Positions 1-6,580 are shown, numbered from the stretch's first letter. The stretch: 7,678 nucleotides of DNA from Nitrospirae bacterium GWC2_57_9 (GCA_001805085.1 MHEA01000041.1:1-7678); one strand, 5' to 3'. Program-made: numbers and translations. Notes: a model not told the origin generated them from the sequence alone.

Positions 1-2264
1 GCTCTCTGCCGCCGGAGGTATCCAAGGAGTTCTCCATACGCTCCCAGATCATGACGGCGGTCTATCCGAAAATGGGAAAGCCCTGGCTCTTCGGCATGCA
101 CCAGTGCTCCTACGCCCGTGTCTGGGACGAGAAGACTCAACGGCTCTTCACAGAGATTTCGCGCAGGCTTGCCGATGGCCTGAGCAGCCTTTTGTTCCTG
201 AAAGACCTGAAGGAGAGCGAGGGGAGGTTCCGGGCGCTCGTCGAAAACCTTCCCGTAAGGGTATTTATCAAGGACCGGGAATCTGTTTATATTGACTGCA
301 ATCCGAGCTATGCTCAGGACCTCGGCATCAAGCCGGAGGAGATCAAGGGCAGGACGGATTATGATTTTCATCCCAGGGAACTGGCAGAAAAGTATCGAGC
401 CGATGACAAGAGGATAATAGACTCGGGCCGGGGAGAAGAGCTGGAGGAACGTTACGTAAAGGATGGCCGGCAGCGCTGGGCACAGACGATCAAAACGCCG
501 CTCAGGGGCGCGGCAGGGGACGTGACGGGAATACTGGGCGCTTTTTGGGACATCACAGAGCGAAAGCGGGCGGAGGAGGCCCTCAAAGAAAGCGAAGAGC
601 GCTACCGGGTGATCACCGTGAGCGCGCTCGATGCCATCCTTACCATTGACGACGAAAGCAGAATCATTTTCGCCAACCCCGCAGTCGAGAATATATTCGG
701 CTATACAAGCCGGGAGCTCGAGGGCCACTCCATCACAATGCTCATGCCTGAAGGGCTGAGGCAAGCGCATCTCAATGCGGTAAAGAGATACATAGCTACC
801 GGCAAGAGACGGTCGCCCTGGGGTCCGATCGAAATGCCGGGGTTGCGCAAGGATGGCAGGCAAATCCCTCTTGAACTTTCCTACGGCGAGTTCGTCAAGA
901 ACGGAAGGTTTTTCTTTGTCGGTTTCATCCGCGACGTATCAGAACGTAAACGTGCCGAAGAGACGATCAGATATCAGGCATATCACGACCTTCTGACCGG
1001 ACTGCCGAACAGGGCGATGTTCTCTGACCGTCTCGGGTATGAAATATCCCAGATGCAGCACATTCGGAAAAAACTGGGCGTCCTGTTTTTGGATATCGAT
1101 CAGTTCAAAAACATAAATGATTCGCTGGGCCATGCGACCGGCGACAGCCTGATAAAGGACATCGCCGCCCGGTTGAAAAGCTGTATACGCGAAATCGACA
1201 CCATAGCCCGGATCGGCGGTGATGAATTCAGCATACTGCTGCCGCTGATGAACAGGCCTGAGGACGGATCAAAAATCGCCCGGGAAATAATGGAAGCGTT
1301 TAAAAAGCCTTTTCTGATCGAGGACCACGAGCTGAGCGTGACCGCCAGCGCGGGCATCAGCATCTATCCGGAGGACGGAGAAGATGCAGATTCGCTGCTC
1401 AAGAATGCCGATATCGCGCTGCATTATGCAAAGGACCAGGGCAAAAACAACTATCAATTCTTCAATGCTTCGATACGAATCAATACGGTAGAACGGATTA
1501 TTTTGGAAAACAGCCTGCGCAAGGCCGTGGAGCGCGGCGAACTTGTAGTCCATTATCAACCGCAGCGAAACCTCAAAACGGGAAAGATCACGGGCGCGGA
1601 AGCACTCGTTCGCTGGAACCACCCGGATTTGGGTCTGCTCAAACCGAGTCAATTCATCCCGATTGCCGAAGAAATAGGGGTCATTATCGAGATCGACCAA
1701 TGGGTCATGCGCAGGGCGTGCGAACAGCTCAAGACCTGGGAGGCGGCCGGACAGGGGCCGCTGTTTATAACGACCAATCTTTCAGCTCGTCAGTTCCAGC
1801 AACCTGATCTTCCGAAAATAATTTCCGATGTATTGAAAGAGACCCGACTGAATCCGGAATGTCTCGGCATCGAGATCACCGAGACGGTTGCCATGCAGGA
1901 TACCGAGCTTACCGCCCGAAATATGAGCAGTCTGAACGGCATGGGAGTTCGTTTCCTCATTGACGACTTCGGAACGGGATATTCTTCATTGAGCTATCTG
2001 AAGAAATTACCGATTTATAAGCTCAAGATCGACCAGTCCTTTATTACTCATCTGAGCAAAGACCGGGATTTCCAGGCGATCACAAATGCCATCATCGCGA
2101 TGGCGCATGTTCTCAAAATAAAAGTCGTGGCAGAAGGCGTGGAGACGGAAGATCAGATGTTGTTCCTGAATTCAAGGGACTGCGATGAAATGCAGGGATA
2201 CTTGTTCAGCAAGCCTGTCCCGGCACGGGAATTCGAAAAATTGCTCGTCTCTGCTTCTTCATAA
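1..2264 (+). CDS. GAF(partial)-PAS-PAS-GGDEF-EAL cyclic-di-GMP enzyme, 5' truncated
   Basis: Bifunctional c-di-GMP synthase/phosphodiesterase with sensory domains, probably cytosolic. The frame stays open to the left edge, so the ATG at 51 is not the true start. Counting from that ATG: residues 1-50 look like the end of a GAF domain (PWLFGMHQCS, then an amphipathic helix); PAS1 is about 58-170 and PAS2 about 182-298, each ending in an ERKRAEE linker helix; GGDEF is about 310-470; EAL is about 485-735. The cyclase signature GGDEF (389-393) is intact and is preceded by an RxxD inhibitory site (R380, D383). The EAL domain keeps E517 of EAL, E608 of EITET, the D638-D639 pair of DDFGTG, K659 and E695, so both activities may be retained. 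I see no haem or flavin motif that would name the PAS ligand. The gene converges on nifV with a 24-nt gap and no visible terminator hairpin. Nothing ties it to nitrogen fixation except position. Confidence 0.95.
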   Translation, partial: SLPPEVSKEFSIRSQIMTAVYPKMGKPWLFGMHQCSYARVWDEKTQRLFTEISRRLADGLSSLLFLKDLKESEGRFRALVENLPVRVFIKDRESVYIDCNPSYAQDLGIKPEEIKGRTDYDFHPRELAEKYRADDKRIIDSGRGEELEERYVKDGRQRWAQTIKTPLRGAAGDVTGILGAFWDITERKRAEEALKESEERYRVITVSALDAILTIDDESRIIFANPAVENIFGYTSRELEGHSITMLMPEGLRQAHLNAVKRYIATGKRRSPWGPIEMPGLRKDGRQIPLELSYGEFVKNGRFFFVGFIRDVSERKRAEETIRYQAYHDLLTGLPNRAMFSDRLGYEISQMQHIRKKLGVLFLDIDQFKNINDSLGHATGDSLIKDIAARLKSCIREIDTIARIGGDEFSILLPLMNRPEDGSKIAREIMEAFKKPFLIEDHELSVTASAGISIYPEDGEDADSLLKNADIALHYAKDQGKNNYQFFNASIRINTVERIILENSLRKAVERGELVVHYQPQRNLKTGKITGAEALVRWNHPDLGLLKPSQFIPIAEEIGVIIEIDQWVMRRACEQLKTWEAAGQGPLFITTNLSARQFQQPDLPKIISDVLKETRLNPECLGIEITETVAMQDTELTARNMSSLNGMGVRFLIDDFGTGYSSLSYLKKLPIYKLKIDQSFITHLSKDRDFQAITNAIIAMAHVLKIKVVAEGVETEDQMLFLNSRDCDEMQGYLFSKPVPAREFEKLLVSASS

Positions 2265-2288
2265 AAGTACATGCTCGCAGGTGATTCC

Positions 2289-3410
2289 TTACGCCCGCTC
2301 CACCTCCTGCCTTCCGAGGCCTCTTTCCATAAAATACCTGCAGATTTCCTCCGGCCCCGCCAGTTCCAGCATATCCTCTGATTTTATTTGCAGCAGAAGA
2401 GATGTCATATCCTGCTCAGCATGATGAAAACCATGGCGGGAAAGTATCGTCTGCAGGCCGGATCTGCCTATCAACTTGCTCAATACCAGAATTCTTTTCG
2501 CCCCTGCACTGTCCGGCTCGATAGGTTCATAGCTTGCCGGGTCTTTGATCGTCCCGTTTATATGAATGCCTGACTTGTGGGCGAACCTGCGATTTTTGTA
2601 ATGCTCCCGATTAATGCAGTTTTTCACCAGCCCGGCAGCCTCCCTGAGCTGCATAGTCTTGTACTCCTTGCTGTTCTTTCCGTTCAGGAAAGCGAGAACC
2701 TTTTCGAGGGATACAAGCCCCGCTCTCTCCCCGATCCCCAGGATACTGGCATCGATGCATTGCGCTCCGAATTGCATCGCCTTGACTGCGTTCTCTCCCG
2801 CAGAACCGAAGTCATTATGAAAATGAAAGTGGAGCGAGTTGAAAGGGACCCGGTCATTGACACGGGAATGGATTTTTTCCACGTCTTCCGGCCTTACGAT
2901 CCCGACCGTGTCCGCGTAACTCATACGGTCGACGCCGAGCAACGCAAGAAACTCGTAAAAATCGATCAGCTCCCCGGGTTCCGTTCTTGAAGCGTCTTCG
3001 CAGGTGAACTTTATCGAAAGGCCGAGTTTCTTCGCGTGGCCGATTGCGTCGGCGGTCCTTCTATAGATTGCCTGTTTCGAGAGATTGTATTTCTTCCGGC
3101 TCTTTTCGTTGATGCCGCAGAACAGGCCTACCCAGCGCAGGCCAAGTTCCCTGACCAGGCGGATCTCCCCTTTGTCTAGCCTCGCATGCCCTATAAGCCG
3201 CGCCCGAAGATTGAGGTTCGCTATCTCCCATATCGCCTGCCGGATAGACGGTGCTGCTGCCGGATGGCCGACCTCTATGAAGTCAACCCCGATCTCGTCC
3301 AGCAGGATCGCTATCCGTTTCTTGACCTTCACAGGGAAGAAGACGCCGTAGCACTGTTCGCCTTCCCGCAGGGTCGTGTCCAGTATTTCTGTACTTAATT
3401 CTGTTGTCAT
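2289..3410 (-). CDS. nifV: Homocitrate synthase (NifV role)
   Basis: Condenses acetyl-CoA with 2-oxoglutarate to give homocitrate, the organic ligand of the nitrogenase FeMo-cofactor. It is a DRE-TIM metallolyase of 373 residues, a normal length. Visible motifs: DTTLREGEQ (11-19, with catalytic Arg15), the metal-ligand stretch HFHFHND (194-200), GIGERAG (225-231), and a C-terminal FAHKSGIHINGT segment (276-287) resembling the substrate/CoA-side region of homocitrate synthases. The REGEQ signature, where classical NifV has RDGEQ, is more like the Lys20-type homocitrate synthase and Re-citrate synthase branch, so those activities are alternatives; the nif context favours homocitrate. It is the last gene of the cluster. 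The ATG at 3410 fits the family N-terminus, but its Shine-Dalgarno is weak (ACGGA). The 135-nt gap upstream carries repeats, so it could have its own promoter. Confidence 0.85.
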   Translation of the reverse strand: MTTELSTEILDTTLREGEQCYGVFFPVKVKKRIAILLDEIGVDFIEVGHPAAAPSIRQAIWEIANLNLRARLIGHARLDKGEIRLVRELGLRWVGLFCGINEKSRKKYNLSKQAIYRRTADAIGHAKKLGLSIKFTCEDASRTEPGELIDFYEFLALLGVDRMSYADTVGIVRPEDVEKIHSRVNDRVPFNSLHFHFHNDFGSAGENAVKAMQFGAQCIDASILGIGERAGLVSLEKVLAFLNGKNSKEYKTMQLREAAGLVKNCINREHYKNRRFAHKSGIHINGTIKDPASYEPIEPDSAGAKRILVLSKLIGRSGLQTILSRHGFHHAEQDMTSLLLQIKSEDMLELAGPEEICRYFMERGLGRQEVERA

Positions 3411-3436
3411 GATATTCCGTAAAATCTCTTTGACTC

Positions 3437-3460
3437 ACACGAAGCCACGGAGACACGAAG
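3437..3460 (+). repeat. Octamer repeat array upstream of nifV
   Basis: On the + strand, ACACGAAG, CCACGGAG, ACACGAAG, followed by AAAAG. Same type as the array at 7052-7075, and likewise within about 30 nt of a gene start on the opposite strand. Confidence 0.7.
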
Positions 3461-3518
3461 AAAAGCTTAAGCAGGCGCCCGATAGCTCAGGTTAAAGATG
3501 CCCTTTTCATAGTCAGTT

Positions 3519-3535
3519 CAGTGTCTGTCAGTGTC
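3519..3535 (+). repeat. CAGTGTC direct repeat between the small gene and nifV
   Basis: CAGTGTC TGT CAGTGTC, two exact 7-mers with a 10-nt period, with further GTCAG copies at 3512 and 3543. One helical turn between copies could suit a tandem protein-binding site. On the - strand a TTGACA (3532-3537) overlaps it, but no good -10 box follows at 17 nt. Confidence 0.4.
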
Positions 3536-3545
3536 AAAAGGTATG

Positions 3546-3719
3546 TCAGTAATTTTGCACTTTCGACAGCAACAGCCCGACGAGCATCGACCCCCAGGCA
3601 ACGAGCGATACGGACGTCGCGACCTTGCCTTTGTCCTGGTTCTCGGACTTCGAAAGGAGGTATGCAACCACTGGTACGATCAGGCTGAAAATCAGAACTC
3701 CCGCGATGAAGATGAACAT
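3546..3719 (-). CDS. 57-residue two-helix membrane protein between hesA and nifV
   Basis: I do not recognise this gene. It encodes 57 residues with two predicted membrane helices, about 2-22 (FIFIAGVLIFSLIVPVVAYL) and 35-52 (TSVSLVAWGSMLVGLLLS), joined by a charged loop SKSENQDKGK and ending in KVQNY. This predicts a small inner-membrane hairpin. The start is well supported: an AAGGAGG lies 6 nt before the ATG, and the ATG is 14 nt after the hesA stop, so translation is probably coupled to hesA. The frame runs open further upstream, but that extension lies inside hesA and reads as arginine- and glycine-rich shadow sequence. The position, between a cofactor-assembly accessory gene and nifV, suggests co-expression with nitrogenase assembly. 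Any function, such as anchoring a partner or transport, is unknown. Confidence 0.72.
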   Translation of the reverse strand: MFIFIAGVLIFSLIVPVVAYLLSKSENQDKGKVATSVSLVAWGSMLVGLLLSKVQNY

Positions 3720-3725
3720 CTTTCT

Positions 3726-3732
3726 CCTCCTT
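3726..3732 (-). promoter_or_regulatory. Shine-Dalgarno of the two-helix protein
   Basis: AAGGAGG on the - strand, 6 nt before the ATG at 3719 and just after the hesA stop at 3734-3736. It fixes the start of the small membrane protein and argues that the gene is translated. Confidence 0.75.
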
Positions 3733-3733
3733 C

Positions 3734-4480
3734 TCACCCGGTCCGGCAGACTTCGCACTCTTCGTTCCGGGGGATCTTTACCTTCCTGAAATCCATGTCC
3801 AGCGTATTGTATATGAGCATTTCCGAAAGCAGCGGCTTTCCGTACCCGGTCAGGAGCTTTATTGCCTCCAGGGCCATCATGCACCCCAGCATGCCCGACA
3901 CCGCGCCGAGGACCGGGAATTCCAGTTCCTTCCAGCACGGGTCGTCTTCCGGGTAGACACAGTGCACGCAGGACGCTACGCGGGGAATGACATTGAAGAG
4001 GTACCCTTCCATTCCGTTCATGGCTGCTTCCACCATGGGAATCCCCTTTTCGATGCAGGCTTTGTTCAGTACCCTGCGTTCTTCGAAGTTCGGACGGGCG
4101 GAAAGCGCTATCTGCACCGAACCGGCCAGGCCGGATGCGTTCCGGTCCGTGATGCGTTCGTCGAAAATATCGATAGCCACAGCAGGGTTCATTTCCCTGA
4201 TGGTTTCCTTTGCCTGAACGACCCTGCTCATGCCGACCCGATTCTTCATCAGGATCTGCCGGTTCATGTTCGAGACCGTCACCGCGCCCGCGTGGACCAG
4301 GACCAACCGGCCGATGCCTGCTGCCGCAAGATAGAGCGCCGCGGTGCCGCCGAGCCCGCCCACCCCTGCCACGAGGGCACTGGTGTTCTTGAGCTGCTTC
4401 TGATGCCTCTCGTTGAACCCAGGCAGCATCAGCTGCCTGCGGTAGCGTTCCCGCTCAATGTTCGTCAGTTGTCTGATCAC
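3734..4480 (-). CDS. hesA: HesA-type E1-like (ThiF/MoeB family) protein
   Basis: A 248-residue member of the ThiF/MoeB/HesA family, cytosolic. Visible: the N-terminal ERYRRQLMLPGF arginine motif (11-22), the nucleotide-binding GVGGLGG loop (39-45), SNMNRQ (70-75), and two CxxC pairs, C171/C174 and C242/C245, expected to bind structural zinc as in MoeB. The stretch VEAAMNGMEGYL (150-161) resembles the HesA branch. Canonical E1 enzymes adenylate the C-terminus of a ubiquitin-fold sulfur carrier. Here several positions used by MoeB for ATP/Mg binding and catalysis differ: D62, D64, K86 and D130 of MoeB align with H63, G65, R86 and P130. Only the arginines R15 and R74 remain. From memory, cyanobacterial HesA also departs at some of these sites, so this may be a family trait. 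HesA proteins are associated with efficient nitrogenase cofactor or Mo supply, but the biochemistry is unsettled. No strong Shine-Dalgarno precedes the ATG. The next gene begins 14 nt after the stop. Confidence 0.85.
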   Translation of the reverse strand: MIRQLTNIERERYRRQLMLPGFNERHQKQLKNTSALVAGVGGLGGTAALYLAAAGIGRLVLVHAGAVTVSNMNRQILMKNRVGMSRVVQAKETIREMNPAVAIDIFDERITDRNASGLAGSVQIALSARPNFEERRVLNKACIEKGIPMVEAAMNGMEGYLFNVIPRVASCVHCVYPEDDPCWKELEFPVLGAVSGMLGCMMALEAIKLLTGYGKPLLSEMLIYNTLDMDFRKVKIPRNEECEVCRTG

Positions 4481-4528
4481 TTATAATCACTTTCAACTAA
4501 CCCTGGGAAACGGATAGAAAGAATTTGA

Positions 4529-4629
4529 ACCGCAAGGGCGCAAAGGTCGCGAGGAAGGCAAAAGGAAGTTGGAGTTTAAGCCTGCAAAAACATTTCTGGT
4601 TTCCTGGCGTCCTTCGCGTCTTCGCGGTA
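4529..4629. repeat. Imperfect inverted repeat in the nifB-hesA gap
   Basis: Left arm ACCGCAAGGGCGCAAAGGTC (4529-4548) and right arm ending in CGTCTTCGCGGT pair at 17 of 22 positions around a spacer of about 55 nt. Each arm is built of 8-9-nt units like the CGCAAAGG repeats scattered in many genomes. The nifB-hesA gap (4481-4728, 248 nt) holds this element, a tandem TTTATCCG pair, an inverted GCTGGG/CCCAGC and the CATCCGTGGTT element, but no gene I can support. Confidence 0.65.
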
Positions 4630-4647
4630 AATATTTTCCTGCTGGGA

Positions 4648-4663
4648 TTTATCCGTTTATCCG
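4648..4663 (+). repeat. Tandem TTTATCCG pair
   Basis: Two exact 8-nt copies, TTTATCCG TTTATCCG, lying in the 26-nt loop of an inverted GCTGGG (4641-4646) / CCCAGC (4673-4678). Another octamer element of the nifB-hesA gap. Confidence 0.6.
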
Positions 4664-4699
4664 TGTCTCGTGCCCAGCGCTTACGATAGTGCAGGGTAT

Positions 4700-4710
4700 C
4701 ATCCGTGGTT
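4700..4710 (+). repeat. CATCCGTGGTT element, copy 1
   Basis: CATCCGTGGTT just 3' of nifB, identical to the copy 3' of nifI1 at 7143-7153. Confidence 0.6.
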
Positions 4711-4728
4711 AATTGTATTTTGAATAAT

Positions 4729-5619
4729 CTACATCACCGAATCGACGTACTCTTCTCCGATGCGCGCCATCAGAACTTCCAGCTCCATGTCCTTGTCCTC
4801 GCCCAGGATGCCGCAGGCGTCGGCCCTGCATTGCCTGCAGTGGCTCATCTGGGAAACAAAGGGCCGGCATCGGTCCCGCATCGCGGCAAGGGCCTGATGG
4901 TCCGGCCGTCTCAGATGGCCGAATTCGGCCTGCGGGATGAGGGGAAGAATGTTCATGATATGGACTCCCAGGCTTCCGGCCCGTTCCGCGATCAGCGGTA
5001 TTTCAGCGTCATTCACGCCCGGGATCCAGACCGTATTGACCTTCACGGCTAGGCCCGCCCTGGCAGCGTGGAACAGCCCCTGCCACTGGTTTGCCAGGAG
5101 CAGGTGCGCTGCTTCCGCGCCCTCATACCGCTTGCCGTCGTACATGACCCAGGCATAAACAGCGGCAGCGGTCCTGATCGATACGGCGTTGATCGTGATT
5201 GTCAGACTGCGCACCCCGGCGGCGAGGACCTGTTCGAGGCTGTCCTTGAGCAGGAGCCCGTTCGTGGATACGCATAGGGTCAGCTCCGGAAATTCGTGAT
5301 TGATCCGGTGCAATACCCGGAACGTGGCCGGATTCGCCAGGGGGTCGCCGGGGCCTGCGATGCCGACGACGGTCAGCCGCTCATTCCGTTCTACCAGGGC
5401 GCGGACACGTTCCATTGCCTCGTCGGGCGTCAGAACCTTGCTTGTAATGCCGGGACGGGACTCATTGGCGCAGTCGAACTTGCGTATGCAGTAGCGGCAT
5501 TGGATATTGCAGGCCGGCGCCACGGGCAGATGGATCCTGCCGAACCGGTGATGGGCTTTTTCAGAGAAACAGGGGTGTGTCTGTATGACGGACTGGTAGC
5601 CGGCTTCACTCTTGGTCAT
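4729..5619 (-). CDS. nifB: NifB, radical SAM FeMo-cofactor core synthase (short form)
   Basis: Radical SAM enzyme that fuses two [4Fe-4S] clusters and inserts carbide and sulfur to form NifB-co, the 8Fe core precursor of FeMo-co. The 296-residue product shows HPCFSEKAHHRFGRIHLPVA (15-34), the radical SAM motif C37-x3-C41-x2-C44, NESRPG (52-57), AGPGDPLAN (88-96), VKVNTVWIPGVND (192-204) and the C-terminal CRQC (261-264). C17, H24, C261 and C264 lie where NifB binds its additional K-clusters. It has the core domain only and lacks the NifX-like C-terminal domain of many proteobacterial NifBs. The ATG at 5619 was chosen because AAGGAGG lies 5 nt upstream; the frame is open further, but that stretch is non-coding and then overlaps the acetyltransferase. 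A sigma-54 promoter candidate lies just upstream. Confidence 0.95.
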   Translation of the reverse strand: MTKSEAGYQSVIQTHPCFSEKAHHRFGRIHLPVAPACNIQCRYCIRKFDCANESRPGITSKVLTPDEAMERVRALVERNERLTVVGIAGPGDPLANPATFRVLHRINHEFPELTLCVSTNGLLLKDSLEQVLAAGVRSLTITINAVSIRTAAAVYAWVMYDGKRYEGAEAAHLLLANQWQGLFHAARAGLAVKVNTVWIPGVNDAEIPLIAERAGSLGVHIMNILPLIPQAEFGHLRRPDHQALAAMRDRCRPFVSQMSHCRQCRADACGILGEDKDMELEVLMARIGEEYVDSVM

Positions 5620-5624
5620 GACTT

Positions 5625-5631
5625 CCTCCTT
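5625..5631 (-). promoter_or_regulatory. Shine-Dalgarno of nifB
   Basis: AAGGAGG on the - strand, 5 nt before the ATG at 5619. It decides this start over the in-frame upstream ATG at 5646, whose codons span this site. Confidence 0.8.
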
Positions 5632-5652
5632 GTGCAGCTCTATCATGACTAA

Positions 5653-5668
5653 AGCAATTTTGCTGCCA
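5653..5668 (-). promoter_or_regulatory. Candidate sigma-54 (-24/-12) promoter of nifB
   Basis: The - strand reads TGGCAGCAAAATTGCT, close to the RpoN consensus TGGCACG-N4-TTGCW with the obligatory GG-N10-GC spacing. Transcription would start near 5643, about 24 nt before the nifB ATG, leaving a short leader containing the Shine-Dalgarno. Sigma-54 with a NifA-type activator is the usual control of nif genes. I found no TGT-N10-ACA NifA site in the upstream 100 nt, so an activator site would have to be divergent or farther away. A direct repeat of AACTGCC with 11-nt period lies about 55-75 nt upstream (5723-5740). Confidence 0.62.
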
Positions 5669-5753
5669 GACGTGAAGTGTTGCCATTCAATGTATTCGGA
5701 TGGCCGGTGATACCAGGAGAAGGGCAGTTTCAAGGCAGTTGCACATTTCAGGG

Positions 5754-6227
5754 TCAGGAGCCCGGGATCGAAAGATGCTTTCTGAGGCAGATAAGGCTGG
5801 TGCCGCTCAATCCCCGGCGCGCATAGAACCTGAGCGCCTGCCCATTCCCCTTGTCCGCAAGCAGCTGGAGACGGGTGATGCCCTGAGCCCGGCACCAGGT
5901 GATACCGTCTTCGAGCAGCCGCGTACCTGTGCTGCGTCCCCGGAACTTCCGGGAAACAACAAGGTCTTCGATCACGCCGGCTGGTCCGCCCTCGGCCGTG
6001 GACAGGAATGTCTGGACCGAACACATGCCCACGACAATACCTTCTCGAACCGCAACGGCCAGGTGAGACCTGCCCGATCGATCTTCCACCAGCAGCCTCA
6101 GCCCCCTGGCCTGCTTTTCCCGGTCAGGCGCAAAATCCACTTCAAGGGAGAACAGGTCTGCCAGAAGATCGCACATTACAGGAATGTCATCAGCACGGGC
6201 AGGACGGATAAGAATGTCATTCCGCAC
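5754..6227 (-). CDS. GNAT-family N-acetyltransferase in the nif cluster
   Basis: A GCN5-related acetyltransferase of 157 residues that would move an acetyl group from acetyl-CoA to an unknown amine. It starts with a typical first GNAT strand (NDILIRPARADDIP), then shows a VIEDLVVSRKFRGRSTG segment (85-101), matching strand beta-4 and the acetyl-CoA pyrophosphate loop, and NGQALRFYARRGL (128-140) as the C-terminal signature. The loop reads RGRSTG, with Ser where RGxGxG has its first Gly. The frame is open to an ATG at 6305, but that stretch lies inside the ferredoxin gene. The best start is GTG at 6227, with GGAG (6234-6237) 6 nt before it; both are part of a heptad repeat. The gene lies between fdxB and nifB. 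The substrate is unknown; modification of a nif protein is only a guess. Confidence 0.8.
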   Translation of the reverse strand: MRNDILIRPARADDIPVMCDLLADLFSLEVDFAPDREKQARGLRLLVEDRSGRSHLAVAVREGIVVGMCSVQTFLSTAEGGPAGVIEDLVVSRKFRGRSTGTRLLEDGITWCRAQGITRLQLLADKGNGQALRFYARRGLSGTSLICLRKHLSIPGS

Positions 6228-6247
6228 TCCGAACTCCGCACTCCGAA
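6220..6247 (-). repeat. Heptad repeat array A (4 units) after the ferredoxin stop
   Basis: On the - strand, TTCGGAG TGCGGAG TTCGGAG TGCGGAA, directly after the TAG of the ferredoxin gene. It is also two copies of a 14-nt unit. It carries the likely GGAG and GTG start of the acetyltransferase. It matches array B at 29 of 30 positions. Confidence 0.9.
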
Positions 6248-6526
6248 CTAGATCGCCGCATGTACATGGCACTTCTTGGTGCAAACCCGCGCGCAGGCTT
6301 CGCACCCGATGCAGTTCTCCGGCGCCGCAACAGACATCACCTTGTTGCCCATGTCGTCGCCGTACTCATCCTCGCCCTCGAAGGGCTTCTCGATCAGCTC
6401 GAGCACGCCGAACCCGCAGACCTTGTAGCATCGCCCGCAGCCGATGCATTTCTCGATTTCTATCTTTTCAATAAACTTCGGTGTCCAGGGCCCGCCGCCC
6501 CGGGTGGTGCCGGTTACAGGTGACAT
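6248..6526 (-). CDS. fdxB: Nif-specific 2[4Fe-4S] ferredoxin (FdxB-like)
   Basis: A 92-residue cytosolic ferredoxin of the nif-associated type. The N-terminal TRGGGPWTPKFI (8-19) is characteristic of this family. Cluster motif 1 is C27-x2-C30-x2-C33-x3-C37 (CIGCGRCYKVC), and motif 2 is C72-x2-C75-x2-C78-x3-C82 (CIGCEACARVC). C37 is followed by Gly-Phe-Gly instead of the Pro of clostridial ferredoxins, and an acidic insert EGEDEYGDD (50-58) separates the motifs, both normal for FdxB. An extra Cys (C86) lies near the C-terminus. Proteins of this type are thought to supply electrons for cofactor synthesis, for example to NifB, which fits the neighbourhood. The start ATG has AAGGAG about 8 nt upstream. 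A heptad array begins right after the stop. Confidence 0.92.
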   Translation of the reverse strand: MSPVTGTTRGGGPWTPKFIEKIEIEKCIGCGRCYKVCGFGVLELIEKPFEGEDEYGDDMGNKVMSVAAPENCIGCEACARVCTKKCHVHAAI

Positions 6527-6580
6527 AGGTAAACTCCTTGAATCAATCTCCGGGAATGAACGCAGTAATAGCTGACTTCA

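Noticed and set aside
2265..2288. Terminator between nifV and the GGDEF-EAL gene
   Set aside because: The 24-nt gap shows no hairpin or T-run.
3506..3537. Sigma-70 promoter for nifV (TTGACA and TATGAA)
   Set aside because: The spacer is 20 nt; at 17 nt the -10 reads GACTAT, which is weak.
3720..3938. Open N-terminal extension of the small membrane protein
   Set aside because: It lies inside hesA in another frame and reads as Arg/Gly-rich shadow sequence; the Shine-Dalgarno supports 3719.
3962..4486. 174-residue + strand open frame antisense to hesA
   Set aside because: Histidine/arginine-rich shadow of hesA, no ribosome-binding site or recognisable domain.
5620..6024. Open N-terminal extension of nifB by 135 codons
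   Set aside because: It overlaps the acetyltransferase on the same strand, has composition unlike NifB, and the strong AAGGAGG and family N-terminus place the start at 5619.
5700..6251. 183-residue + strand open frame antisense to the acetyltransferase
   Set aside because: Low-complexity Pro/Arg/Gln-rich shadow of a clear GNAT gene.
6228..6305. Acetyltransferase start at the ATG at 6305
   Set aside because: It would lie within the ferredoxin coding sequence and add residues not seen before the first GNAT strand; GTG at 6227 has a well-spaced GGAG.
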